Assembly: GCA_016783865.1 (NCBI GenBank)
Contig: JADHVS010000149.1
Location: forward strand, 1 to 10,996
Source of the DNA: Bacteroidales bacterium
Lineage (GTDB): Bacteria; Bacteroidota; Bacteroidia; Bacteroidales; SM23-62
DNA: 10,996 nt
Reading direction: 5' to 3'
The notes under the pieces were generated by a model, which searched no databases, was not told the DNA's origin, and worked only from the letters and a program-made list of their open reading frames with translations. This document shows positions 1 to 7,280 of the stretch, piece after piece. The translations under genes were made by a program, and so were the position numbers. Every line of letters begins with the position of its first letter. Within the stretch, counting starts at the first letter, position 1.

Positions 1-192
1 ATCTATCTTATTCTCAAGGACAAACTTGCCGATTTGGGGGAAATCGCCGACAGCGAGGTCGACGTTTGTACCCAGTTGGGAGGTACCGGCATTTCCCGGT
101 CCGATGAACAGTTCAGGTTGGGATGGGCTCTGCGACAATTTCCAGGCCAGCGTATGTTCCCGGCCCCCGGAGCCAAGGATCAGTACTTTCAT
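1..192 (-). CDS. purD: Phosphoribosylamine--glycine ligase (GARS), N-terminal part, cut by the window edge
   Basis: This is the first 64 residues of GAR synthetase, which joins glycine to phosphoribosylamine with ATP in step two of de novo purine synthesis in the cytosol. Reading the minus strand from the ATG at 192-190 gives MKVLILGSGGREHTLAWKL, the hallmark N-terminus of PurD. It is followed by the GPGNAGTSQLGTN stretch typical of the N-domain. The frame stays open to base 1, so the remainder (about 360 residues in the family) lies outside. The start is fixed by homology and is preceded by an A/T-rich stretch with no Shine-Dalgarno motif. It lies 101 bases after the deacetylase stop, with an intrinsic terminator between them, so it is probably a separate transcription unit. 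I could not find a convincing promoter in 193-256. Confidence 0.93.
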   Translation of the reverse strand, partial: MKVLILGSGGREHTLAWKLSQSPSQPELFIGPGNAGTSQLGTNVDLAVGDFPQIGKFVLENKID

Positions 193-256
193 AAATTTAG
201 AAAAATTAGCTAGGTAAAACTAATGAATTCTTGGCGATTGTGTGGTTCCGGAGTGT

Positions 257-290
257 TAAAAAATAAGAAAGCCCGACTTTCCATCGGGCC
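257..290 (-). terminator. Intrinsic terminator after the polysaccharide deacetylase gene
   Basis: On the minus strand GCCCGA (289-284) pairs perfectly with TCGGGC (276-271) around a 7-base loop. A U-rich tract follows (TTTCTTATTTTTT, 270-258). The hairpin begins only a few bases after the deacetylase stop codon at 296-294. It should end the minus-strand envelope transcript before purD. Confidence 0.85.
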
Positions 291-293
291 TTA

Positions 294-914
294 TTACACT
301 ATCTTTCGAAACTCGTATTTGCCATGCAGCTCTTTCAGCATGCGGGGCAAGGTATAACTCAGGTTGGGTTGTGCTTTCAGGGAGTCGTGGAAAACGACGA
401 TCGATCCGCCCTTCACCGAGCTCAGCACATTGGATAATACTTTTTGCGGTGCGATGGTCTGACTGTAATCCTGACTCAACACATCCCACATTACAATATT
501 GTACTCTTCAGAAATATATTTGATCTGGGAGGTCCTTAAACTACCATAAGGCGGCCTGAACAGGGTCGACGACATCAGGTTGTTCGCCAGCTGAATATCA
601 TTATAGTATTCGGTATTGTCTGTCTGCCAGCCTTTCAGGTGACTGTATGTATGATTGCCCACAGAATGACCCTCATCGATAATCTGCCTGTAAAGACCAG
701 GATGCTTCTCAACGTTCTTTCCAAGACAGAAAAAAGTACCCTTGGCATCATACTGGCGCAGTTGATCCAACACCCAGGTTGTCACGCCAGGAGTAGGACC
801 ATCATCAAAGGTCAGATAAACACAATCATCATCCTCCCGCTGCTGTCCCTTCAGTCTCCAGATCAGCTCCGGGAAGATCTTCATCAATAATACCGGTGTC
901 CTTACAAAAAACAT
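294..914 (-). CDS. Polysaccharide deacetylase family protein (NodB homology, CE4-like)
   Basis: A 206-residue NodB-fold protein predicted to remove acetyl groups from an N- or O-acetylated glycan, metal-dependent by family knowledge. All five usual motifs are visible: TFDDGP (35-40, base Asp37 and metal ligand Asp38), GNHTYSH (86-92, metal ligands His88 and His92), RPPYG (120-124), WDVLSQDY (143-150) and FHDS (175-178, catalytic His176). The N-terminus (MFFVRTPVLLMKIFPELIW) is mildly hydrophobic but has no lipobox or clear cleavage site, so the protein could be cytosolic or membrane-associated. It is a single compact domain, typical of short Bacteroidota members. It starts 11 bases after the DUF2723 stop, so the two are almost certainly co-transcribed. 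The substrate cannot be read from the sequence; peptidoglycan, a surface polysaccharide or a glycan made by the neighbours are all possible. Confidence 0.9.
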   Translation of the reverse strand: MFFVRTPVLLMKIFPELIWRLKGQQREDDDCVYLTFDDGPTPGVTTWVLDQLRQYDAKGTFFCLGKNVEKHPGLYRQIIDEGHSVGNHTYSHLKGWQTDNTEYYNDIQLANNLMSSTLFRPPYGSLRTSQIKYISEEYNIVMWDVLSQDYSQTIAPQKVLSNVLSSVKGGSIVVFHDSLKAQPNLSYTLPRMLKELHGKYEFRKIV

Positions 915-925
915 ATGCTACTAAA

Positions 926-3900
926 TTATCCGCTAAGGGAATACAAATTTACTAATTCCTGAAATAATTCCAACTGTTTTGTTGCTAAATCATCCTGGTT
1001 GCTTTCCTCTGCAAATCTAACCAATTCCTGCATAATATGCATCCTTACCTGCTTCTCAAATTCCTGATCAACCATCAACTCCCTGTCTGTCCTGAGGAAA
1101 TATCTTAATTCATCCTCTATTACATCAGACAGTTTTATAACGAGTTGGGTTGCTTTTTCAGTATCACCAATTGCAAAATAATTTTCAATAACCGGCAAAA
1201 GAAAGTAATTAAAGCCCACCCGATCATGAGGAAACAGCTCCATACACCGGTCCAGAACGATCCTTGCCGAATCTGTTTCCCCCTCCTTCACCAGCTCTCC
1301 GGCCAGCCTGCCCATATTGTTCCTCATATTGGACAGCATACGCAAATTATTCTCATCCAGGTAAACCGTTGAATCCTCAACTCCACCCCATCTGAATTTG
1401 TTGATCACATTGTTGAACATGATCTCTGTATCCAGACTCCCCCGCATACCTGCAACCATTTCCTGTTTTATCGGGACGAGTCGGTACGCCAATCCCTGAA
1501 GCTGAAAATACTCATGAAGATTCATATAAAGATCTGAGGAAACCGTAACGGCAAAATATATGGGCTGTTCCCAGTCGTTGTTTTCAACCAGGTCATACAC
1601 CATCAGTCCATTCTTATTGATATTGTCCCTTCCCAGCTGCCATTTCAATTCTCCCACCATCTGATCTGCCAATTCTTCCCTGATCGTCCCAGTCTCCATT
1701 ATTCTGCAACTATCAACAGTTAGTTTAAACTTCTTAGCCGGTATATAATCTATCCGGTCCCGAATGCCAGCATATGTTTTGGTCCTGGGATCCTCACTCC
1801 TCACAAATTCCATTGCATCCTTCAATTCCACATGGGAATCAATCTGTGCATGCGGAATAAGGTATACAATATCTCTCTTCCCCATCCTGTACTGGTCTTT
1901 ATTCATGGCAAAAGGAACAGGATCCGATTCATATGCCTTTCGAACCATCTGATCGATATACCACTCCGCACCCAGATAACTCAGGTTGCAAACCCGGATA
2001 TCCGTACGCACACCTTCCACCTCCTGGATATACCATAAAGGGAATGTATCGTTATCACCATTGGTAAACAGGATGGCATTCGGTTCGCATGATTGCAGAT
2101 AATTCCAGGCAAAATCCCGCGCAGTATATCTTCCCGACCTGTCATGATCATCCCAGTTTTCCCTTGCCATTATACCAGGAACAAGATACAAGGCAGCCAG
2201 TGTAACCACAACCCCCGGAATAATTCCCGGGATCTTTTTCTGCAGGATATTGATCAATGCCATCACCCCGAGTCCAATCCAAATACTAAATGCATAAAAT
2301 GAACCCGCGTAAGCATAATCCCTCTCCCGCGGTTGAAATGGATTCTGATTCAGGTAAATCACAATGGCAAGTCCTGTCATTAAAAACAACATCAACACAA
2401 CCCATGCATCCTTTTGTTTCTTTCTGAATTGAAAAACCAGCCCGGCCAATCCAAGCAGCAAGGGCAGCATATAATAGGTATTCCTGGCCTGGTTCTTCCC
2501 GAGAAATTCAGGTATCCTGTCCTGCGGACCCAACCGCGACTCGTCGATAAACTTAATCCCGCTCAGCCAGTTCCCCTTGAAAAATTCCCCGTGACCCTGA
2601 AGGTCATTCTGCCGTCCGGCAAAATTCCACATGAAATAACGCAAATACATATAACCGACCTGGTACCGGAAAAAGAACCTGAGGTTTTCCCCAAAAGTGG
2701 GTTTTCTCCTTACCTCAGTTTCCCCCGAACGGTTCCTGACATTTATCGGGACGCCTTTTATCTTTCCCCATTTCTGGTAAGCTTCAATATGATGCGCTTC
2801 AGGACTCCACATTCTCGGGAATACCGTTGTGAATCTGTCGTCATACTTGATCTTAGGCCTCCTGTAAGTCACCTCATATTCCCCGTCCACCCTGGAATAA
2901 ACCTTTTTTCCAGGCTCGGAACCTACATAAGGTGCATTATAGTATTCTCCGTGATATAATGGGTTCGATCCATACTGCTCCCGGTTCAGATAGGAGAGCA
3001 ATGAAAAAATGCTTTCAGGATTGTTCTGGTCCATAGGCGGATCGGCCGAGGAACGGATCAATATGGTGGTATATGACATATAACCAATCACGATAACTGC
3101 CAGTCCCAAAACAATTTGATTCAGGAGTACTTTCTTCTTCTTTATTGAATAATAAACCAGGTAGGCAAAGCCCCCAAACAGGGCGAATACGAAGAACACT
3201 GCTCCCGAATTATAAGGCAGTCCTATGCCGTTCACAAATATCAGCTCAAAAACTGTGGCCAGTTTAATAATACCCGGTATAACAATATACAGCATGACTG
3301 CCAGCAAAACAACAGATAAGATCAGGGAATAGATCACACCCTTTCTGGTCACTTTATATTTCTTAAAATAGTAAACGAAAATAATCGCCGGGATGGCAAG
3401 CAGGTTCAGCAGGTGCACACCGATGGATAACCCCATCAGGTAAGCAATAAGCAGGATCCACCGGTTAGCATGCTTCTGGTCCGCCACATTTTCCCATTTC
3501 AGGATCGCCCAGAAAACCACGGCAGTAAATAAACTGGACATAGCGTACACTTCGCCCTCAACAGCAGAAAACCAGAAAGTATCCGAAAAGGTATAGGCCA
3601 GGGCGCCAACTACACCACTGCCAATGACCGTGATGAGATCACGCAACGGCATTTCATCCCGGGAAGGGAGAATCTTCCTGGCAAGATGTGTAATCGTCCA
3701 GAAAAGAAACAATATTGTTAAAGCGCTTACTAAGGCCGATAATGCATTGATCATTTTCGCCACCTGTGTCACATCACTACCGGCAAATAATGAAAACAAC
3801 CTGCCCAAAAGAAGAAAGAAGGGTGCACCCGGCGGATGCCCGACCTCCAATTTAAAAGATGCCGCGATAAACTCGCCGCAATCCCAGAAGCTGGAAGTAG

Positions 3901-3985
3901 GTTCAATGGTCGACAAATAAACAAAAGAAGCTATCAGGAAAAGAATCCAGCCGGTGATGAGGTTGATGAGGCGAAACTTACTCAT
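926..3985 (-). CDS. DUF2723 family membrane protein (GT117 / protein O-mannosyltransferase-like)
   Basis: A protein of about 1019 residues. The N-terminal half is a multi-pass membrane region resembling lipid-sugar-dependent GT-C glycosyltransferases. An early extracytoplasmic loop has FWDCGEF (residues 33-39, acidic Asp35 and Glu38) followed by GHPPGAPFF, the DUF2723 signature. Further conserved stretches are QPRERDYAYAGSFYAF and the NGDNDTFPLWYIQEVEG region in the soluble part. The last 100 or so residues look helical and TPR-like (GETDSARIVLDRCMELFPHD). The family includes human TMEM260, a protein O-mannosyltransferase; transfer of a sugar to exported proteins is therefore an inference here, not shown. 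I chose ATG at 3985 rather than an in-frame TTG at 4012. MSKFRLINLITGW matches the family start, and the TTG coincides with the predicted transcription start. The gene follows the DNA glycosylase by 99 bases and precedes the deacetylase by 11. Confidence 0.88.
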   Translation of the reverse strand: MSKFRLINLITGWILFLIASFVYLSTIEPTSSFWDCGEFIAASFKLEVGHPPGAPFFLLLGRLFSLFAGSDVTQVAKMINALSALVSALTILFLFWTITHLARKILPSRDEMPLRDLITVIGSGVVGALAYTFSDTFWFSAVEGEVYAMSSLFTAVVFWAILKWENVADQKHANRWILLIAYLMGLSIGVHLLNLLAIPAIIFVYYFKKYKVTRKGVIYSLILSVVLLAVMLYIVIPGIIKLATVFELIFVNGIGLPYNSGAVFFVFALFGGFAYLVYYSIKKKKVLLNQIVLGLAVIVIGYMSYTTILIRSSADPPMDQNNPESIFSLLSYLNREQYGSNPLYHGEYYNAPYVGSEPGKKVYSRVDGEYEVTYRRPKIKYDDRFTTVFPRMWSPEAHHIEAYQKWGKIKGVPINVRNRSGETEVRRKPTFGENLRFFFRYQVGYMYLRYFMWNFAGRQNDLQGHGEFFKGNWLSGIKFIDESRLGPQDRIPEFLGKNQARNTYYMLPLLLGLAGLVFQFRKKQKDAWVVLMLFLMTGLAIVIYLNQNPFQPRERDYAYAGSFYAFSIWIGLGVMALINILQKKIPGIIPGVVVTLAALYLVPGIMARENWDDHDRSGRYTARDFAWNYLQSCEPNAILFTNGDNDTFPLWYIQEVEGVRTDIRVCNLSYLGAEWYIDQMVRKAYESDPVPFAMNKDQYRMGKRDIVYLIPHAQIDSHVELKDAMEFVRSEDPRTKTYAGIRDRIDYIPAKKFKLTVDSCRIMETGTIREELADQMVGELKWQLGRDNINKNGLMVYDLVENNDWEQPIYFAVTVSSDLYMNLHEYFQLQGLAYRLVPIKQEMVAGMRGSLDTEIMFNNVINKFRWGGVEDSTVYLDENNLRMLSNMRNNMGRLAGELVKEGETDSARIVLDRCMELFPHDRVGFNYFLLPVIENYFAIGDTEKATQLVIKLSDVIEDELRYFLRTDRELMVDQEFEKQVRMHIMQELVRFAEESNQDDLATKQLELFQELVNLYSLSG

Positions 3986-4019
3986 ATCGAGAGAATTCAA
4001 AATTTGGGACAAAGAAAAT

Positions 4020-4027
4020 CAAAAATA
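4020..4027 (-). promoter_or_regulatory. Candidate promoter -7 element for the DUF2723 gene
   Basis: On the minus strand 4027-4020 reads TATTTTTG, an exact match to the Bacteroidota -7 consensus TAnnTTTG. Transcription would start near 4013, giving a leader of about 28 bases before the ATG at 3985. No good TTTG is seen at the expected -33 position (the best is CTTA with 19-base spacing). This may be a weak internal promoter supplementing readthrough from upstream. Confidence 0.4.
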
Positions 4028-4084
4028 CCGAAACTGGTTATTTATTTAAGCTTTTTTAACTGGTACCGGGTGCCCCGGAAACAA

Positions 4085-4600
4085 TTACAAGCTAATGACA
4101 AATCTCCAGGGTTTATCTTTCCATTCTCCCGCATAATCAATACCTATTCTTTGAGTAGCAGTGTACAGTGTTTTCAATGAATGATTTTCGATCCAGAGCT
4201 TATCTGACCTTACCAGATCAAGCCCGTAAAATGACCTGTCGATCTCCAGCTTTTTTGTCAGCCGCCCCGGCCCGGATACTTCCTCCAATCCCCTGACCAG
4301 CGCAGCCTGGGGCTTATCCTTAACGGACGCTACAATATTCAGCATCCAGTACATTCCATATATCAGGTATATGTATACCAAACCACCTTCCCGGTACATT
4401 ACTTCGGTCCGGTTGGTCCTCCCTCTTGCGGCATGACACGCCAGGTCTTCCTCGCCACGGTAAGCCTCCACCTCAGTTATCCTGCTGCGGAATTGTGTGC
4501 CGTCCGGGAAGGCCCTGACCAGTACCTTTCCGATCAGGCCGGGACATACCTCCAGTACATCGCGACGATAAAAATCATAATCCAGCCGTGGATGGGTCAT
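4085..4600 (-). CDS. DNA-3-methyladenine glycosylase, AAG/MPG family
   Basis: A 171-residue monofunctional base-excision glycosylase that removes alkylated purines, hypoxanthine and similar lesions from DNA. It aligns by eye with human AAG. ITEVEAYRG (41-49) supplies catalytic Glu45 and the intercalating Tyr47. His56 in DLACHAARG matches AAG His136. YIYLIYGMYWMLNIVAS (76-92) holds the Asn of the base pocket (Asn88). GPGRLTKKL (110-118) and QRIGIDYAGEWKDKPWRF (150-167) are the usual C-terminal motifs. It is somewhat short for the family but lacks no core motif. Its ATG overlaps the upstream ligase stop as ATGA (4600-4597), so translation is probably coupled. A DNA-repair gene between two envelope genes is an odd pairing that may reflect only operon packing. 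Bacteroidota Mpg proteins carry no widely used gene symbol, so I leave it blank. Confidence 0.93.
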   Translation of the reverse strand: MTHPRLDYDFYRRDVLEVCPGLIGKVLVRAFPDGTQFRSRITEVEAYRGEEDLACHAARGRTNRTEVMYREGGLVYIYLIYGMYWMLNIVASVKDKPQAALVRGLEEVSGPGRLTKKLEIDRSFYGLDLVRSDKLWIENHSLKTLYTATQRIGIDYAGEWKDKPWRFVISL

Positions 4601-6222
4601 GTGATCACATCATTTTTTGGTTCTTCATCGTCTGTAATGGAACGTGTGGCATCCTGTTGCCCCTTCCCCAAAACACCCAGAAGAAACAAGGCATAAAAGA
4701 ATGCAAAATAGGAATTCCCCGTGTGGGTTTCCAGTGTATCTTCATTCATCATCGACATCAGTCCGATGATAAAAAATATAACAAACAGGTAATCCTTCCA
4801 TTTTTTCTCCAGGAAAACCGGCCAGATCAGAGCAACCAAAAACCAGAAAAATCCAATACAGCCAAAAGTGACAAAATAGGTAAGGTACTGGTTATGTGCC
4901 CTGAGCCTGTATTTTTCATGCAATTGGCTATCCGATTCCTCATAATAAGTTTTAAATGCCCGGGCTACATCCCCGGTACCAACACCAATCCAGAAGTTCT
5001 CCCTGGCAATCTGAAATCCAGCTTGCAGAAAAGACAACCGCTGAGTAATAGAATGCCCCGACGGATTACCTCCTCTCCGAAAAACATCGATCTGCCAGAT
5101 TATTTCATACACTTTCGGATACAAAGAAATCCTTTCCCCATAAATATAATTTGCCTTACCGCTTTCAATCAATTCAATGTCACGGTCAGTCAGGCGGGAT
5201 ACTCCAGCCGAATCTTTTCGATAACCCCGGGATGTCATGTAACGGATCAGGGTGAATTTAATCCGCTGTCCCACTTCATCCCGTCCATCATAATCAAGAT
5301 CGCTGACAGCATTCCAACCTGGTCTCAACTCCTCCTCACACACATAAAGCCAGACATAATTACCATTTTCGATCTGCTTGTTTTCCAGGTCATGCATATA
5401 AGGATTGCCATTCATGGTTTTATCAGGTAGGGCCGAAAAATCAACTTCTTCAACTCCATAAAACCGGGCCACCGATCTGGTCAGGAACGAAAACACGAGG
5501 AATGTCACCGTAATCATCATCACTACCAGGAACCACCTCAATACCAGGTGCCTGACCTTCCTGATGAATATCCAGAAAAGGATGAATCCGGTGACCATCA
5601 GTGCCACAATACCCGTTATGGCCTGCAAGAGAAACAGGAATACTGTCAGCCAGAGCAGAGCAATGAAAAAGACAATTTTTATTTTTCGGGAAAAGGGAAA
5701 GTCGGTGCCAAAAATAAAATACAACAGGATAAAAATGGCTATGTTGATCAGAAGCGATAACCTGATATGACTCACAAATAATGAAATCTCCCGCACATCT
5801 TGATACTCATAGGGCACGATGCCGAAAAGGATGGAGGCACTGATAAATGTACTCGCTGTCACGCCCGCAATAAGGCTTATCAGCACCCACTTCAATTCTG
5901 AACTATCCAAACCGCGGGAAGTTCCTATCACAAGAGGCAAAACCAGTAAGGGCAAATTAATTCTCAGATCATGATAAGCATACAAAAGATCTGCCGAATA
6001 CAATAATCCAACAATATGAAGCAAATAAATTGATCCGATCAGCCACAGGCTCCTCCTCTGTCGGAACATCTGCCACTTGCCCCTGAAATTCCCTTCCAGT
6101 ATCCAATTTACTATCACAATGATTTCGGCGACACTTGTTGCAAAAATTGAGAGTGGTAAACTGATCGCCAGGAGGCTCAGACCGATCAGATATATGGTTC
6201 TATTTGGTATGATTTTAAGCAC
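4597..6222 (-). CDS. O-antigen ligase family (Wzy_C) polytopic membrane protein
   Basis: A 541-residue inner-membrane protein of the O-antigen ligase/polymerase superfamily, which joins or polymerises lipid-linked glycans on the periplasmic side. About eight hydrophobic segments occupy residues 8-250. A large soluble loop (about 251-440) follows, then RAHNQYLTYFVTFG (441-454) with a conserved His443, and two or three final membrane helices with EDTLETHTG (494-502). The loop carries NGNPY, ENGNYVWLYVCEEELR, RGGNPSGHS and GVGTGDV, a pattern I recognise as a Bacteroidota-specific subgroup. Whether it is a ligase (WaaL-like), a polymerase or a protein glycan ligase cannot be decided. Translation starts at GTG (6222-6220), giving MLKIIPNRTIYLIGL just before the first helix. 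It is the first gene of the minus-strand group and diverges from rplM across 117 bases. It overlaps the glycosylase by 4 bases. Confidence 0.85.
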   Translation of the reverse strand: MLKIIPNRTIYLIGLSLLAISLPLSIFATSVAEIIVIVNWILEGNFRGKWQMFRQRRSLWLIGSIYLLHIVGLLYSADLLYAYHDLRINLPLLVLPLVIGTSRGLDSSELKWVLISLIAGVTASTFISASILFGIVPYEYQDVREISLFVSHIRLSLLINIAIFILLYFIFGTDFPFSRKIKIVFFIALLWLTVFLFLLQAITGIVALMVTGFILFWIFIRKVRHLVLRWFLVVMMITVTFLVFSFLTRSVARFYGVEEVDFSALPDKTMNGNPYMHDLENKQIENGNYVWLYVCEEELRPGWNAVSDLDYDGRDEVGQRIKFTLIRYMTSRGYRKDSAGVSRLTDRDIELIESGKANYIYGERISLYPKVYEIIWQIDVFRRGGNPSGHSITQRLSFLQAGFQIARENFWIGVGTGDVARAFKTYYEESDSQLHEKYRLRAHNQYLTYFVTFGCIGFFWFLVALIWPVFLEKKWKDYLFVIFFIIGLMSMMNEDTLETHTGNSYFAFFYALFLLGVLGKGQQDATRSITDDEEPKNDVIT

Positions 6223-6257
6223 TTTAAACAGGTATAAAATAATTCACTTATAATATT

Positions 6258-6287
6258 ATTGTATTAATAAAAATAATTGTATTTTTG
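6258..6287 (+). promoter_or_regulatory. Promoter of the rplM-rpsI(-rpsB-tsf) cluster
   Basis: TATTTTTG (6280-6287) is an exact TAnnTTTG -7 element. ATTG (6258-6261) lies 18 bases upstream, close to the Bacteroidota -33 TTTG with its usual spacing of about 19. Transcription should begin near 6292-6294. The surrounding 6223-6280 is extremely A/T-rich and must also hold the divergent promoter for the ligase gene, for which I see no clear element. Confidence 0.7.
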
Positions 6288-6293
6288 CGAACC

Positions 6294-6339
6294 ACAAATT
6301 CAGGGTTTGCTTATTAGTAACGGATTTAAAAAGAAAAAA
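6294..6339 (+). promoter_or_regulatory. Possible structured 5' leader of rplM
   Basis: The predicted 5' untranslated region of about 46 bases can fold. AAATTC (6296-6301) pairs with GGATTT (6322-6327, one G-T pair). Inside, GTT (6305-6307) pairs with AAC (6319-6321), leaving an AGG bulge and an 11-base loop. A purine run (AAAAAGAAAAAAG) then leads into the GTG start. Autoregulation by a ribosomal protein would be a reasonable role, but this rests only on one sequence and a modest stem. Confidence 0.25.
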
Positions 6340-6795
6340 GTGGATTCACTTAGTTATAAAACAATTTCAGCCAATGTTGCCACCGTCAAAAAGGAATGGG
6401 TAGTGGTTGATGCTACCGACCAGGTGCTTGGAAGATTAGCTTCGAAAGTGGCTAAAATGCTGCGTGGTAAACATAAAACAAATTTCACACCTCATGTTGA
6501 TTGTGGCGATAATATTATCGTCATCAATGCTGAAAAGGTGAAAATGACCGGTAAAAAAATGACCGACAGGCAATATTTTCGTCATACCGGTTATCCCGGG
6601 GGACAGCGTATTGAATCTCCTGAAGCCATGCTGCAGAAAAGGCCCGAATCACTGATCGAGCACGCTGTGAAAGGAATGTTACCAAAAAACAGATTGGGAA
6701 GGGACCTTTTCAGGAATCTTTATGTATATACCGGTGATGGTCATCCGCATGAAGCACAGCAGCCAAAAGAAATAAATCTTAATACAATCAAATAA
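6340..6795 (+). CDS. rplM: 50S ribosomal protein L13 (uL13), GTG start
   Basis: Large-subunit protein L13, an early assembly protein that binds 23S rRNA. The 151-residue product starts (V)DSLSYKTISANVATVKKEW, the usual Bacteroidota N-terminus. It contains WVVVDATDQVLGRLASKVA, TPHVDCGDNIIVINAEKV and the HTGYPGG motif characteristic of L13, then KGMLPKNRLGR. I chose GTG at 6340. The same frame is open upstream to a TTG at 6277, but that codon overlaps the promoter and lies before the predicted transcription start, and the extra 21 residues have no match in the family. Length agrees with Bacteroidota L13. Two bases separate its TAA from the rpsI ATG, so the pair is co-transcribed and probably translationally coupled, as is usual for L13/S9. 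Confidence 0.95.
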   Translation: MDSLSYKTISANVATVKKEWVVVDATDQVLGRLASKVAKMLRGKHKTNFTPHVDCGDNIIVINAEKVKMTGKKMTDRQYFRHTGYPGGQRIESPEAMLQKRPESLIEHAVKGMLPKNRLGRDLFRNLYVYTGDGHPHEAQQPKEINLNTIK

Positions 6796-6797
6796 GA

Positions 6798-7184
6798 ATG
6801 GAAGTAGTTAACACTACAGGAAGAAGAAAATCTGCTATTGCCAGGATCTACGTAAATGATGGCAAAGGCCAGATCACGGTTAACAACAAAGACTACAAAG
6901 AATATTTTACTACCGAAAGCCTTCAGTATGTTGTAGAACAGCCCCTTGTAACCATTGAAGCTACCGGTAAATATGATATTAAAGTGAACCTTACCGGCGG
7001 TGGCATAAGAGGACAGGCAGAGGCCCTCCGTCTCGCTATCTCCCGTGCAATGGTTCAAATCGATCCTGAGAGAAAGCCTGTATTGAAATCAAAAGGATTG
7101 CTTACCCGTGACCCACGTGAGGTGGAGCGGAAAAAGCCCGGCCAGCCAAAGGCCCGGAAAAAATTCCAGTTCAGTAAGCGCTAG
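6798..7184 (+). CDS. rpsI: 30S ribosomal protein S9 (uS9)
   Basis: A 128-residue small-subunit head protein whose basic C-terminal tail reaches toward P-site tRNA. Seen in the sequence: TGRRKSAIARIYV near the N-terminus, the GGGIRGQAEALRLAISRAM segment (a universal S9 motif, residues about 73-91), LLTRDPREVERKKPG, and the invariant end FSKR (basic Lys-Arg terminus). Length is normal. It starts two bases after rplM and is followed by a 96-base gap before rpsB with no obvious terminator, so transcription may continue into rpsB. Confidence 0.97.
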   Translation: MEVVNTTGRRKSAIARIYVNDGKGQITVNNKDYKEYFTTESLQYVVEQPLVTIEATGKYDIKVNLTGGGIRGQAEALRLAISRAMVQIDPERKPVLKSKGLLTRDPREVERKKPGQPKARKKFQFSKR

Positions 7185-7205
7185 ACGTCAAGATTGTTTA
7201 GTATC

Positions 7206-7244
7206 TAAATCGGAGAGACTTCCAGACGGAACTACTTTTCGATT
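7206..7244 (+). promoter_or_regulatory. Candidate leader RNA hairpin upstream of rpsB
   Basis: In the 96-base rpsI-rpsB spacer, AATCG (7208-7212) can pair with CGATT (7240-7244). Inside, TTCC (7220-7223) pairs with GGAA (7228-7231) around the loop AGAC. This gives a two-tier stem with an asymmetric internal loop, ending 36 bases before the rpsB ATG. The spacer has no U-tract, so it is not a terminator. S2 genes in other bacteria are often autoregulated through their leaders; applying that here is inference. Confidence 0.3.
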
Positions 7245-7280
7245 GATAAAACAGAATGTAAACAACCTAATAAATTAAAA

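Noticed and set aside
193..256. Search for a purD promoter
   Set aside because: Near-matches TAGTTTTA and TAATTTTT occur on the minus strand, but neither has the terminal G nor a correctly placed -33 element.
2414..2959. A 181-codon plus-strand frame opposite the DUF2723 gene
   Set aside because: No family resemblance or start context; it lies entirely inside a conserved coding region on the other strand.
4032..4065. Direct repeat AACTGGT (4032-4038 and 4058-4064) upstream of DUF2723 as an operator
   Set aside because: Seven bases repeated once is within chance expectation, and the copies have no helical phasing that I can support.
4066..4078. CCGGG/CCCGG hairpin between the DNA glycosylase and DUF2723 genes considered as a terminator
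   Set aside because: Only five pairs with a 3-base loop, and no U-tract follows on either strand.
4588..5430. A long plus-strand open frame (280 codons) opposite the ligase gene
   Set aside because: It is antisense to a well-supported membrane protein, has no recognisable domain, and its composition mirrors the reversed membrane-protein codons.
7233..7240. TACTTTTC as an rpsB promoter
   Set aside because: One mismatch to the -7 element and nothing like TTTG at the -33 position (TCGG instead).
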